Source: Paracentrotus lividus
Lineage: Eukaryota; Echinodermata; Echinoidea; Camarodonta; Echinidae
Length of the DNA stretch: 64,000 nucleotides
NCBI GenBank assembly: GCA_940671915.1
Contig: CALNVZ010002100.1
Span: forward strand, 8,469,562 to 8,533,561
Direction of reading: 5' to 3'
Shown here: in pieces, positions 23,688 through 34,620 of the stretch
Numbering within the stretch: the stretch's first letter is position 1
How the letters are laid out: every line of letters starts with the position of its first letter
The notes under the pieces: model-generated
Seen by the model: the letters and a program-made list of their open reading frames with translations, nothing else
What the model was told of the DNA's origin: nothing
Database searches by the model: none
Position numbers and translations under genes: made by a program

Positions 23688-24122
23688 GCTTTGGAAAAGC
23701 AAAAAATGTTGTCTAGCGAGATAATCGTTATGATGTTATACTTGATAATATCCAATCAAGCTTCTTTCTATAAAACTTAATAAATTTTTATTAAACAAAA
23801 ACAACTTTTACATGCAAAACACTGTTTAAGACAATCAAGTATTCAATATTATTAGTAACAGATAAAATGACACCAGAGAGGGAGAGAGAGAGAGAGAGAG
23901 AAATGGAGGGAGAGAGAGAGAAAGATAGAAGAAAGAGAGATCTTGTATTGACAATGTCGCACGCTATGTATAAACAAATAAATGAAAAAAAGGAAAATAT
24001 TATAAGTTCTGAAGAGGAAATGGAAGCTTTGGAAAAGCAAAAAAGTTGTCTATCAAGATAATAGTTATGATGTTATACTTGATACATACAGTTAAAGCTT
24101 CTTTCTACAAACTTAATAAATG

Positions 24123-24153
<31 letters not shown>

Positions 24154-24229
24154 AACTTTTACAAGCAAAATCCTGTTAAAGACAATCAAGTATTCAACAT
24201 ATTTCAGTAGCAGATAAAATGACACCAGA

Positions 24230-24268
<39 letters not shown>

Positions 24269-24345
24269 TGTATTGACAATGTCGCACGCTATGTATAAAA
24301 TAAACAAATAAATGAAAGAAAACTATTAAGTTCTGAAAAGGAAAT
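23688..24345 (+). repeat. ~338-bp direct tandem duplication with GA and TA microsatellites
   Basis: GCTTTGGAAAAGCAAAAAA begins both copies (23688 and 24026). Both share GTTATGATGTTATACTTGAT, AAGACAATCAAGTATTCAA, ATAAAATGACACCAGAGAGG, a GA run, and GTCGCACGCTATGTATAAA. The second copy gained a TA run (24121-24152). The E/R-rich frame at 23867 reads through the GA run and is not called a gene. Confidence 0.85.
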
Positions 24346-25314
24346 TGAACATAATTATCAACAAAAGTTATTATAAAAATAAGAAAATATACAATAAAGA
24401 AATATATGTATATATATTATTCGAGGTACCATTGTATCCAATTTTTACACCATAGTAAATGGAACCTAAATTAAAAGGATAACAACCTGTATTAACCAAT
24501 CATGTAATAATAAACAAAGACCGAATGATTTGCTGTTTACCATTATGCAATACTAATCAAGAAATCCTATGAAATTAATCCCTCATTTGACATCATTTTT
24601 CCTTGAGAGATGAACAACCTTTAGAAGGCACTCACATCATCAGTCCTCAATGGGAATGAAAGTTTTGAGAAGGTTGGTTAGATTAGTTTGCTTTGGCGCT
24701 TCACAACGTGTGTTTACAGGTGTTTGTTAGTTGCCTCTCTCTGGTTTCTAGGAGAGTACGTGGTGCTGCATACAGTATTTAATCGACTGCCCATCCATCC
24801 CTCCTATACTTCACATCATCCGCTCACCAACGTCATCACCACATCTCTGCTCATAAATCCTTCATTTAAAATATACCGGGGTTATATCTTCTTGGTAAAA
24901 TTCATCTATAAAGAAAGTACTGAGATAAGATGTTTTCGTTTCACGTGTCTCACGATCGATTGTTTTTCTCTACTAGGAGTCGTTTTCATCGTGATATTAT
25001 AATCTAATTTACTTTAATCATAAGAGACATTTTCAATTTTCACACCATATCCTGCAAAAAAAATGATTTGCGAGGTTGATAGTAAAACATTTGTTTAAGA
25101 TATACAAATTCTTTACTTCCGCTGTAAGAAAAAATCACAACATTATTGTTTGGCTGAGATCTCTTCAGAGTGACACCAGAACCGATGACATCATTTAACC
25201 CCGGAGAATCATCTTTTCTCCTATCCATGGATTTATAGGTCCATGTTCTAACCTATTGATGGCGTTGTTTTTTTTCATTGATGATCATGACTGTCTGTTT
25301 ATGGAAGGACCACC
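24346..25314. other. Region upstream of a candidate start exon
   Basis: No repeat recognised after about 24430. 24690-25000 has a 104-codon frame without coding character. It could hold a promoter if the 25315 exon is real; no TATA box was assigned. Confidence 0.3.
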
Positions 25315-25389
25315 ATGCACGAAAAAGTTGACAGAGACGAAGGGGGTACAGAAATTCAGGAGAAAAACAATCTACAGGATTTCAATCAG
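25315..25389 (+). CDS. Candidate first coding exon of an unidentified gene
   Basis: ATG in a strong context (gaccaccATGc) opens a frame of 25 codons, MHEKVDRDEGGTEIQEKN then NLQDFNQ, ending exactly at a CAG|GTAATA donor at 25390. The composition is acidic, polar and low in repeats, unlike random frames nearby. Phase 0 is left for the next exon. A possible continuation begins after gaacag at 25917 (TSVPYTNRLPSSNIGPGG...) and stops after about 30 codons; another frame of the same stretch is open longer, so the next exon is unclear. No family is recognised. The short length keeps confidence moderate. Confidence 0.4.
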
Positions 25390-25491
25390 GTAATAATGTA
25401 TTCTTTATCATTATATTCAACTTAGGAAACTAACTTTAAGAAGATCTCATAATTATTTCTAACTGAAGGCAACATCAAAATGTCTATGGTT

Positions 25492-25690
25492 CTCCGGTGC
25501 AACCACGGAGCTAGTATTTGGAACTAGTTGTGGGGGCGCAAACGGCAAATTTGAAAATAGAAGGGGGGGGGGGCGCAGGCGTAATATAGGCTACATGATC
25601 AATGACCGCCCCCTAATGGAGGGAGGGGGGGCGTGCACGCATCTCACGCCCTCACCTCAATCAAAATCTAGCTGTTGAAAAGTATTTTCA
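25492..25690. repeat. G-run repeat fragment
   Basis: Two G runs (25563-25573 and 25624-25631) within a CpG-containing block that differs from its surroundings and resembles the short G-run elements elsewhere in the window. Confidence 0.45.
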
Positions 25691-25916
25691 CGCTAAATAA
25701 AAATGTGCGCTCATGAACTTGACGTATCCATTTTGGGGACAATCATTCACGCAATCGAGATTATGAAGATGATTTGAACTGGCGTACAACTTGAAGGAAA
25801 GAATTGCAGAACTTCTGCAATCCTGCATGGAGTTTGCAACCCTGGTGTACTTGGACAAGTTTTATATTGACAGGGTATTAGGGTCAAGATGGGGTGAAAG
25901 GTTAGGCAATTGAACA

Positions 25917-26183
25917 GACCTCGGTACCATATACAAATCGCCTTCCTTCATCGAACATCGGGCCCGGTGGAATGTCAAGGTCAAAATGCCAGAAAGTTAT
26001 TTCGCTGTAGAGTCAGGCTCTTGTGTATACACAGGTATATGTCATGCCTCTATTCAACACAAACGAGATGTTCTTGTATTTGGAAGGAGCGTTTTCTCCT
26101 CTCTACATTGGACACCAGTTGTTCTACAAATCTTACAGGTTGTTTTACCATGTTACATCTGTATCTCCGTCTTCGTATACTGA
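25917..26183 (+). other. Stretch open in several frames; possible exon region
   Basis: Between an AG at 25916-25917 and CACAG|GTATAT near 26032 all three + frames are open. One reads YKSPSFIEHRARWNVKVK and continues MPESYFAVESGSCVYTG. Which frame, if any, is coding cannot be decided by eye. Confidence 0.25.
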
Positions 26184-26299
26184 ATCATCGAATCTACTAT
26201 ACGTAACATTATTTTTGCTCCGGAACGGGAACATGATTTTGCCCGAGACACTCGTTCGGTCTTCTCACACGTGCATGATCAGATGGTGAGCGATTTTAA

Positions 26300-29200
26300 A
26301 ACGTAGTAACATGTAATTCCTGATATCAAGCATAGCTAATTCTGTAAAAAAGCGAATGCTGACATGATCATGTGACGAACTAACCTTACCTAGATAGCAA
26401 TTTTCTTTATAAATATACATATAGCCTATATTTAGCTTATAGGCTATATTTCTATGCTAAAAAACCGTCATAATTTCCAAAAATAAAAATAAAATAGCGG
26501 CATTTGTCACTTTATACAAGTATGTGTTATAAAACATGTTTGTGTAATATGATCCTTGTCCGTACAATATCACCAGAATATCAAATAATACATTTGGAAA
26601 TATAGTTTTATTATTTGTGTGTGTAATATAATGTTGTCTGACACTTCATAGTCGTGTTTTTGGTGTATGTGATGGAGAGGAAAATAATTTTAGTTGGGGT
26701 GTCTTGGAGTTGATCGCGACAATGGGCTCTTCGACTCTTTCTTCCTTCTCCCATTTTATACCTAATATTTCCACTTTTCATGGAATGGGCATGTGCCCCT
26801 GCCCTGCCCTGCATCAACGCCATAGACTACCATATTATGACCAGTGGGGACATTTTGACCTTTGGGATGGCTGCCTCATCATCTCCAATTCCATCGTAAA
26901 TTAGGGATCACTATCTGACTATGGGCCAGCCCAAGCGCGGGAAATACATAAATTTGTAAACCAAACCAACATTGATCAGAAAATTATTACTCTTATCACT
27001 ATCAATATTAAAGCTGCATACTTATCTTGCAACTCTTGTGAGAAGTTACAGCATGTAATTATGATGTTTGACATGGGCTTTCTGCATTGACCATAATCAA
27101 GTTTAGTCGATTTATTCGTGGGAATCATTGGAGAACAAGAAGTTATGGTCTTTCCCGCCAATAATCATGTTGAACTCTTTTAGTCGCGAGGGGAGGCGAA
27201 GCATTTTTTTTAATTATAAGATAAAATAAAATTTCAATCATATCTCCTAACGCTAGTTTTTCTGCAATGTACAAGCTCATACAGCGCACATCGAAAAAAG
27301 GTAATCCATTTTTTGGAAGGGCCGTATTCTCAGCTCATCTATTTTGGTATTTATTTGTATCATGAAGACGAACACCTCACCTTTACAATAATACCTTTCT
27401 TGGATATAAAAGTAACGCATTACCGGGAAAATGCAAATGAAGGTGACAGGTATGAAATAAATTAGAATGAAAGACTGAGTGGATGCTTTAAAAGGAGTCA
27501 CAATTACGAAAATAAAGTAAATAAAACATAATAAATGTGTATTATGTAATTGCTAGGTCATTTTAAGCCCCTTGAAACTAGGTTACATTATAAAAACATG
27601 TTGTAAATCACATTCTATACACAATTTTTGACATAAAAATAAAAAGTTCAATGTTGTTGTTGAATTTTTTTTTCCCGCAGGGCAAGCAGATTTTTTATTC
27701 GGGCAACCATTTTGAAGCAAAATCAAACATTTGGTTGCCCTATACATGCTATAGGGCAACTACTAAAAAATGTTCCTTTTATTTTCGTTTTCGTTTTGTT
27801 TTGTCTTGTGTTTTTAGAAGATCCGTTGCAAGTTCTTTTATAATAAATTTAAATCGTCAATGAAAGAGCTCTACCAATTCTCCAAGCGCTTATGCGTAAT
27901 TAAAGCATTCGTTGATTAAAAATTGATTGTGAATAGCAATTAACTAATGTAGCCTACGCTCCTTTGATCATGACGATGTTGGAGTATTTAATCAATTCAT
28001 ATCATAATTATGTAGAACTTCCACAGAGCACACACAAACAACAAGGGCCGTTTTGGATCGAATAGAATACGTCATTACGAAATCATTAATGTTATTAATA
28101 TCGTTATGACTTCGTGGACGTTTCTCGTCCTCTCCGCTATACATTGATGGGGCAAACGGTTTACAAAGTATTGTCGCATTTAAAGACATCAATCATAAAC
28201 GGTAAACGATGGAGTGACAGGTTTATTCTCTTTGGGAAGAGAAGAGAAGGAAAAAGGAGGAGAAGGAGAAAGAGACGAGGAAGGGGCAGATGGAAACACA
28301 TCTCATCACATTTCTTTCATGAATAATCAAAAGATTTGGTGTTATATTCCATGAATAACTAATCTGCTCCCATGACACATTAATGGTCACTGTCCTCCAT
28401 CCATTGGAAATAGTCTTTTATTCCAAACCATTTAATCTTGCTTTAAGTATCCATTTTTATTTATTACCAAGGACATTTTATCCAACTTTCGAATTTTCAG
28501 AATAAGCTGTAAATCTAAATATAAGTACAGGAGCTCTCAATGAAATATTCCTGTTTCTATGAGACGTTCAATGTCTGTATTTAATCTTATGAACAAAGAT
28601 GATAATATGTTGTTGCGATGGAAACGATAAATAAAGAGCATTTCCATTAAGAATTATAGTGAGCATGTTCAATTTTCATTGTGTTTATTTCTTTATTGTT
28701 TGCTTTAACAATAAAAGCCAGACAATATTGATTGATGTAATGTAACTTCAAGTACTATCTTCGTAATGTCCATCACATTTTTCGTTAGCACTTCAAACGC
28801 GATAAGATAGATAATTCATTTTCGTCTACTTCAATAAAATATACATATGGATAGATTAGTTGCTACGAAAAAGATATTTTTATTTAGAACATTGAGAGAT
28901 TGGGAACTTTTCACTATAGCGATATTTTATGCATGCAGTTCAAATCAATTTGACATTATACCATTTTGCATACAGATATAATTTTTCCATAATCGATAGA
29001 AAAACTGGGCACAATTCAAAGCACAGTAGGAGATTCTCTCATTATGCCTTCAATCTAGGTTAAAAATGTGTGCTATCGTCTCCATTTTCAACTGACTTCA
29101 AGTTTCGTTGTCGGATGATTACTAGTATATAGGATATCAACTGTCTTGTTTTTATAGTAATACAATCCAAAACTCCTCAACATCACTGAGTTCATAGCAT

Positions 29201-29930
29201 TTTGATATCATACAGCGTACTATTATCATGGTAACGCGTTATGTATCGCTATATCAGATTTATTTTGACATTTTATATCATTATTAGCATCAAATTTATT
29301 GAATATTTTGACAGATTTTGTCAAATGTTTGGTGCAACTATCTTTTTGTAAGTAATTGTTCTAGATATTCACAACAAATTGATAAAAGAAAAGCTAAACA
29401 AATTGTGTCGACTCATACATGTATGTCATTGCAAACATTTAGTAATCTTGCAAGCCACAAATCTGCAAATGAAGTAAAGTCTGACTTAAAGTTAAATTAG
29501 AGACAGATAGGCCTAATAAGCTGAAGTGTATAAAAGAATGTTGGTTTGTCTGTCCAATTGAAAATTACGGATGTGCCTTGTTGATTTGAAGGCATTAGTT
29601 TTGATTAAAAACTGGCATGAAAGTCCCATAGATGTTTTGTGAACATTATTCTTTGTAATGGCTTTAGGTTAATCTTGCAGGATTTTGTCATGAAATTGAT
29701 CATTCGTTCGTGAGTCATCAACAATAATCCATATTGCATTGTCCTGTTCTCGTTCATCAACTATGGATATGATATAAAAGCATGGTACTAATCTCACTGA
29801 AAGCCAACATCAATATGTGATAGAATCATGTGAGGATTATGAATGGCTGCCAGTGAAGATGAGCTGAACATAATATGAATTATTTCTAGTAACAAAGGAC
29901 GAGTAAAGTGTAGTGTGGTTCATGTAGTCA
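26300..29930. other. Long non-coding stretch
   Basis: AT-rich with a small hairpin (TATAGCCTATA / TATAGGCTATA near 26424-26450) and a purine-rich patch (28238-28290). A tttttcccgcag acceptor-like site at 27668-27679 leads into a frame with no donor and contains mirrored GGGCAAC / GTTGCCC blocks, so it is read as repeat debris. Confidence 0.35.
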
Positions 29931-29936
29931 AGCGCG

Positions 29937-30258
29937 GCGATTTAATGTCACGACTGGGGGGGGGGGGACGGAAACACCCGAAAGTGAAAAATAATACACT
30001 AAAAATTCGCATACTTCGCACATTATGCAGAAACTAATGAAAATGTTTGCGAGCGCAAAGCGCGAGCCGAAAATTTTGCCTTATAATAACATTTAGCATT
30101 GTATTTGACATACATTTTACCTCTTTATTAGCTTCATAAGCTAACCACTACATAAAAATATGTTAAGCTTTAAAAATGGAGGGAGGACGATCCCCCAGAA
30201 AAAAAAAAAACGAGGGGGGGGGGGACACGTCCCCCGTCCCCCCGGGAGCGCCGCCAAT
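29937..30258. mobile_element. Short G-run element related to the 14452 hAT-like element
   Basis: G run at 29947-29958 and again near 30214. Contains the same GC-rich dyad as the 14452 element, in reverse (GCGAGCGCAAAGCGCGAGCC at 30049-30068, then GAAAATTTTGCC). Probable ends GCGCGGCGATT and GAGCGCCGCCAAT. Confidence 0.55.
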
Positions 30259-31379
30259 GCATGCAGTCTATACATTTAGTTCGAACTCACGTTTTCCAGT
30301 ATGTTCATCTCAAAGTATGAAATTGTTAAATATTTAATATTCAGTAAAATTTCTTTCCCCAAAACATTATAAGTTTTCTCTGAAATCGACATTTTATTTG
30401 AGAGATCTTTTCAAGAATCATGCACAAAGTAGCATGGGAACTTTTATCAACATTTTCCTTGTCATTTGACTATTTCGATTGGTCTAAACTGGATTATTGT
30501 AGTGTTAAAGGGGTAGTCTGCTTTTTTTTTATTAATGCTATTAATGAAGTTCAAGTATACGTTACTCATGAAAGAGCAATTAAGGATAATGAAATAAAAT
30601 CTCAATACAACTTGAGAGACATAGATAGACATAGACATCGACTATAATATACGCGTTAATGAGTATGAGAGTATTGACGATTAAGTCATTTGATCCATAC
30701 ATTATCATATTATATTAGGAATATGGACATGGAGTTTAGTAATCTCATTAAATTGCAATCATGTTTGGAAATAGAGGTCGGTTACTGGCTAGTGAAGCTC
30801 GGTGTTTGGGAAGGTGATTAACAGTTAGATTGTGGCTCACCGAGTGGCTTCATTGACCACATAAGCTAAAAGGTCTGTGTACTTTTATGTTACAAATCAT
30901 TTCACTTTTTTGACACTTGATTAGCCTTTGCTCTCTGGGTGTTTTGGCCATGACAATGGCCCTGAAGAGTCGGTAATAAAGATTAGAATTTTATAATTAG
31001 ATAAAAATTTCTGATCAATATAAGGTAGACACATTACAGTACATGATGTTATGACTGAATGATAAAGAAAGTAAAGAAATATTACAGGTCAAAACAATGG
31101 GTAAATGTATAATTACATCATCGATATGTATATAGGCCATTGTGAATTAGGACAAGTAGATAGGGAGGAACATTTTGTGTAAGTCGATTGAGAAGGATTT
31201 AGTGCAGATATTTCCTCACATCCATCATGGCTGCAAAAAATAAAAAATAAATTTAAAAAAAATAGAAAACAAAAAATAAAATAATGGCCGAACAAAAGGG
31301 CAAGCTGGTCATAGTTATTTTCTAGTTTGGTTATACTATTTTCTCAGTAATTTCTTACCATTTTCTAGTCCTTTATGAC
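30259..31379. other. Spacer
   Basis: No gene or repeat recognised; A/T-rich tract near 31236-31283. Confidence 0.35.
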
Positions 31380-31735
31380 TAATGTCATGAATGTGGTCTA
31401 ATTGCCACTTCGCCCATTTACCATTTTGTCTTACCCCCATTCGTCTAATGTCCACATGGTCATAATTATACGGTAACTAACTGGTAATACACCAAATAAT
31501 CATTTGGGAATTACTAATGACCAAAATGTCATTAGACTATTTGGCTGTTAGACGAATTGTTAATTAGACAAAATGGTCATTAAACCAAGTGGTCATTAGC
31601 AATATTAGACCAAGTATGTATTACACCAAGGAGAACTTAGACCAAATGGTTAGTAGACGTAATGGGTGTACCCCATGGGATATCAGAAAAACGGAGAATT
31701 GGACCAACTGCTGATAGACCAAGTGCCTTAATATG
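31380..31735. repeat. Degenerate array of a GACCAAATGGTC dyad motif
   Basis: TTAGACCAAATGGTCATTAG-like segments recur at irregular spacing: ATGACCAAAATGTCATTAGA, AGACAAAATGGTCATTAAAC, CAAGTGGTCATTAG, TTAGACCAAGTATG, CTTAGACCAAATGGTTAG, GATAGACCAAGTG. The core is an imperfect dyad (GACCA-NN-TGGTC). Looks like an old, decayed short-unit satellite. Confidence 0.6.
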
Positions 31736-32580
31736 CCCCGACCCCATCAGCTCTTAGGTGGCGCCTCGATGCGTTATATCACACGGGAAGCACTTAATGT
31801 GCGCCCAATGACGTAAGATGGCATAAGATGATATGACATATCACATCTAATTAAATCTTTATCTTGTTTTTTAATCAGAATACACCAGTCATTGTTGATA
31901 GCAATCAGTGTGTATGAGATATTCATAAGCAAAATTAATGTTTAATGTATGTGTATTATGAATATTGGCTCAGTTCAAAGTGTGCATTGGTATCCATTGG
32001 AAATTACTTGCCCCTAGGCCTCTGTCATCGACAACGCCAATATTTTATCCAGTGCTGCTCAACTAGAGTGCGTGTTCTTCATTATCTTAAAAAAAGTGAG
32101 CAGTCTGAATTTCTGAAAGCTAAAATCGCTCCTGGGTTCCTTTTTTAAAAGCTGTCTTTGTGTTCTATATACATTCAAATCATCACGCATTGTGTGATGT
32201 GCTCTAGCAGGGTACATTGAGTTTATCATCTAACGTCTAGTTGGGGTCTTAAAGAATTACTGTCAGTTGTGTTGCTTAAAGTATCTTAATTATTTAATTT
32301 GATATATAAAAGACGAAAAAGAAGTTAAAAATAAGTTGTGCAAAAATTAGTTCACTATTTGAATTAATTTTCACGAAAACATTGTTGCACCAAATATCAT
32401 AATCATACCGTACTGGACTATTTTGGACTCTCATGGACTGAGTTGCGTCCGCTAGTTTTTGTAATGGGGATGGGGTGCCAGACTTAATTGGTTCTCAAGT
32501 TTTGATCTCTAAAGTTCTAAATGTATAATAAACGTCACATGCATTTTGAGTGAAACTGGGGTGTTTACCTTACAACATGG
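31736..32580. other. Spacer
   Basis: No supported gene; the 67-codon frame at 31945 has no splice borders or family resemblance. Confidence 0.3.
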
Positions 32581-32588
32581 GAATATCC

Positions 32589-32900
32589 AGGATTTGGTGG
32601 GGGGGGGGGGGGGGGGGGGGGGTAGGTATAACTTTTTTTGGGCCTTCGGCCAACAAAGAGGTCATCAGGTATCAGCCATAGGGGAAGGGTTGCGGGTCAA
32701 TCGGCCCGCTTATCGATTTTTACTTCGATTTCTTTTTTCTTCTCTCTTTTTTTTTGTTGTTTTGCTAGGGGGGGGAGGGCCGGGCCCGTCGCCCCCCCCC
32801 CCTTTATCCGCGCCTGGATGTTAACATGTACAATCAATGAGTGGTTTTCAAATTATAGGGGATGCGTCCCCTGCACCCCCGCCTGGATCCGCCACATCAC
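32589..32900. repeat. G-run repeat block with GGATCCGCC-type end
   Basis: Near-continuous G run at about 32599-32622, a second G run near 32769 and a C run near 32793, then CCGCGCCTGGATGTTAAC and CGCCTGGATCCGCCAC near 32880. These ends are shared with the short elements at 47989 and 52055. Frames across it are G/P-rich artefacts. Confidence 0.55.
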
Positions 32901-33370
32901 AATCAACATGATCAAGGAGGATAAACCTATCTGAAAAACTCATGCGAGGGCGTACTCCCTATTTGTATGCCATTTGGTGCATGGAATTGGGAAGTGGTCT
33001 TAGACAATCTAGAATAGAGCATACCAAAATATTAGTTTAATCCCAGGGAAGATGCAACCAATTTACATAAATGGCTATATGTTGGAATGATCGAGCTTTT
33101 TGGAATAAAAATTCAGGTTAATGTTTCTGAATCGAGGTCATTGCTAAACAGGCCATGTTCATTAGGAAAGTAGGACACATTAATCGGTCATCTGACATAA
33201 TATAACAGGTTGAACGAGGTACATGAGGAGGTATTACACGTTACTCCCTTGTTAATTAATTTCCTCGTTCCATCTATGTCCAGGCTCGTTGTCTATATAT
33301 CTAAATCGGGTCATTTGAATCAAGTTGACGGAACAAGACTTGTCCTCTTTATTTGGGTGAAGATACTGGT
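32901..33370. other. Spacer
   Basis: No gene supported; the 94-codon frame at 33210 runs into the foldback at 33371. Confidence 0.3.
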
Positions 33371-33894
33371 GGTGTCACACTGTCCCGAAATTGATAACGA
33401 TGGACACACGATGATGATATATTGGGGTTCGCGCGAGTCAGCCGATCCGATGCCTACAGAAGGTAATATACGATTGCGACTTTCTATTCTTTAGTGGGAT
33501 GACGCTTTGTATTATTATGTATTATCCCAAAGATGAATATCATTTTTTAATGGATTTATGCCGGTGCCAAAGACACACGAAGGGTAACGAATGGCCCGCT
33601 GCTTTCGTGATCAGAGCAATTAAATTAAAAAATTTCCACGACCGTGGGTCCATCCTTGCGGGCTTGACAATACTATACGATGGTTACACGATGGCAATGA
33701 GAGGGCGTCAAGAAGTCGTGTTGCCTTCGCATTGCCTTCGTAGGGCAAAAATGCCCGATGCTACGATGCTCTAAGCGAAGTGAACCTTCGCATAGTCCAT
33801 GGGGATTTTTGTTTGGCTGCCAAAGATTTTGCGATGCATCGGAAGTTGCTGCCGAAGCATGAAAATCCACCGATGGTCATGTTTTTAAAATATT

Positions 33895-33978
<84 letters not shown>

Positions 33979-34093
33979 AAGTTGCAAAAATGTAAATGGC
34001 CCGTGGTGCCCGATGCTTTCGCGATAAGAGCAAATTTGAAATGTTCCATGTTCGTTTGTCCATCGTTGCTCAACTTCGGGACTATGTGACGCC
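33371..34093. mobile_element. 723-bp foldback element with a TA microsatellite
   Basis: GGTGTCACACTGTCCCGAA at left against TTCGGGACTATGTGACGCC at right (inverted). The arms share AACGATGGACA and GCTTTCGYGATNAGAGCAA, and the centre has several ACGATG / GCATCG blocks. The TA run lies in the right half. Frames inside are not genes. Confidence 0.7.
33895..33975. repeat. TA microsatellite
   Basis: About 80 bp of nearly pure TA/AT with one break near 33919. Confidence 0.95.
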
Positions 34094-34289
34094 GGCTTTA
34101 CTGATTCCTGACTGACCACACCAAATCACCAGGAGCTTCAAACACAGCTCCTTGGTATCACATACTTCTACTATGCAATATATTCAAAGAATATAATAGT
34201 GGGTTTGATTAATTGCAATTGTAATACGAGGTCAGGTATCGTCCTGAGTTAATGGCTTTATTGCATTTGAATTTTATTTTGATCGATAA

Positions 34290-34620
34290 TAAGGTGCCCT
34301 CACACTACGTGGTGTTGAGTAACGTTTGACTAGCGTTCTTGGAATTTGGTGTGTACGTTCAAAAACGTTGCAACTCGTTTAACCAAACGCAATTATCGTT
34401 GTTGAACGCAAATGTACGCTGAGATAAATTCATAATTTATTACAAGTTCACAGTTTGTGAGCGTTTTCTAGCGCGTAACAACGCACTTATCAATAGGTTC
34501 TGTATGCGCTGGGCAAGCGCAATGTGAAGCTTATGCGCGTTGATTGTTCGTTCCCTTGTCGTTCTCTATTCGTTCCCTCGTCGTTCTCCTGGTCGTCCAA
34601 ACGCGTCTAATCTATCTCGG
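34290..34620. repeat. CpG-rich repeat, left-end type
   Basis: Begins AAGGTGCCCTCACACTACGT and is dense in CG-containing words (AACGTT, GCGTT, CGTTC) against an AT-rich background. Its start is an inverted partner of the end of the block at 37640-38302. Confidence 0.5.

Noticed and set aside
27651..27863. Exon after a tttttttttcccgcag acceptor
   Set aside because: No donor fits, and mirrored GGGCAAC/GTTGCCC blocks suggest repeat origin.
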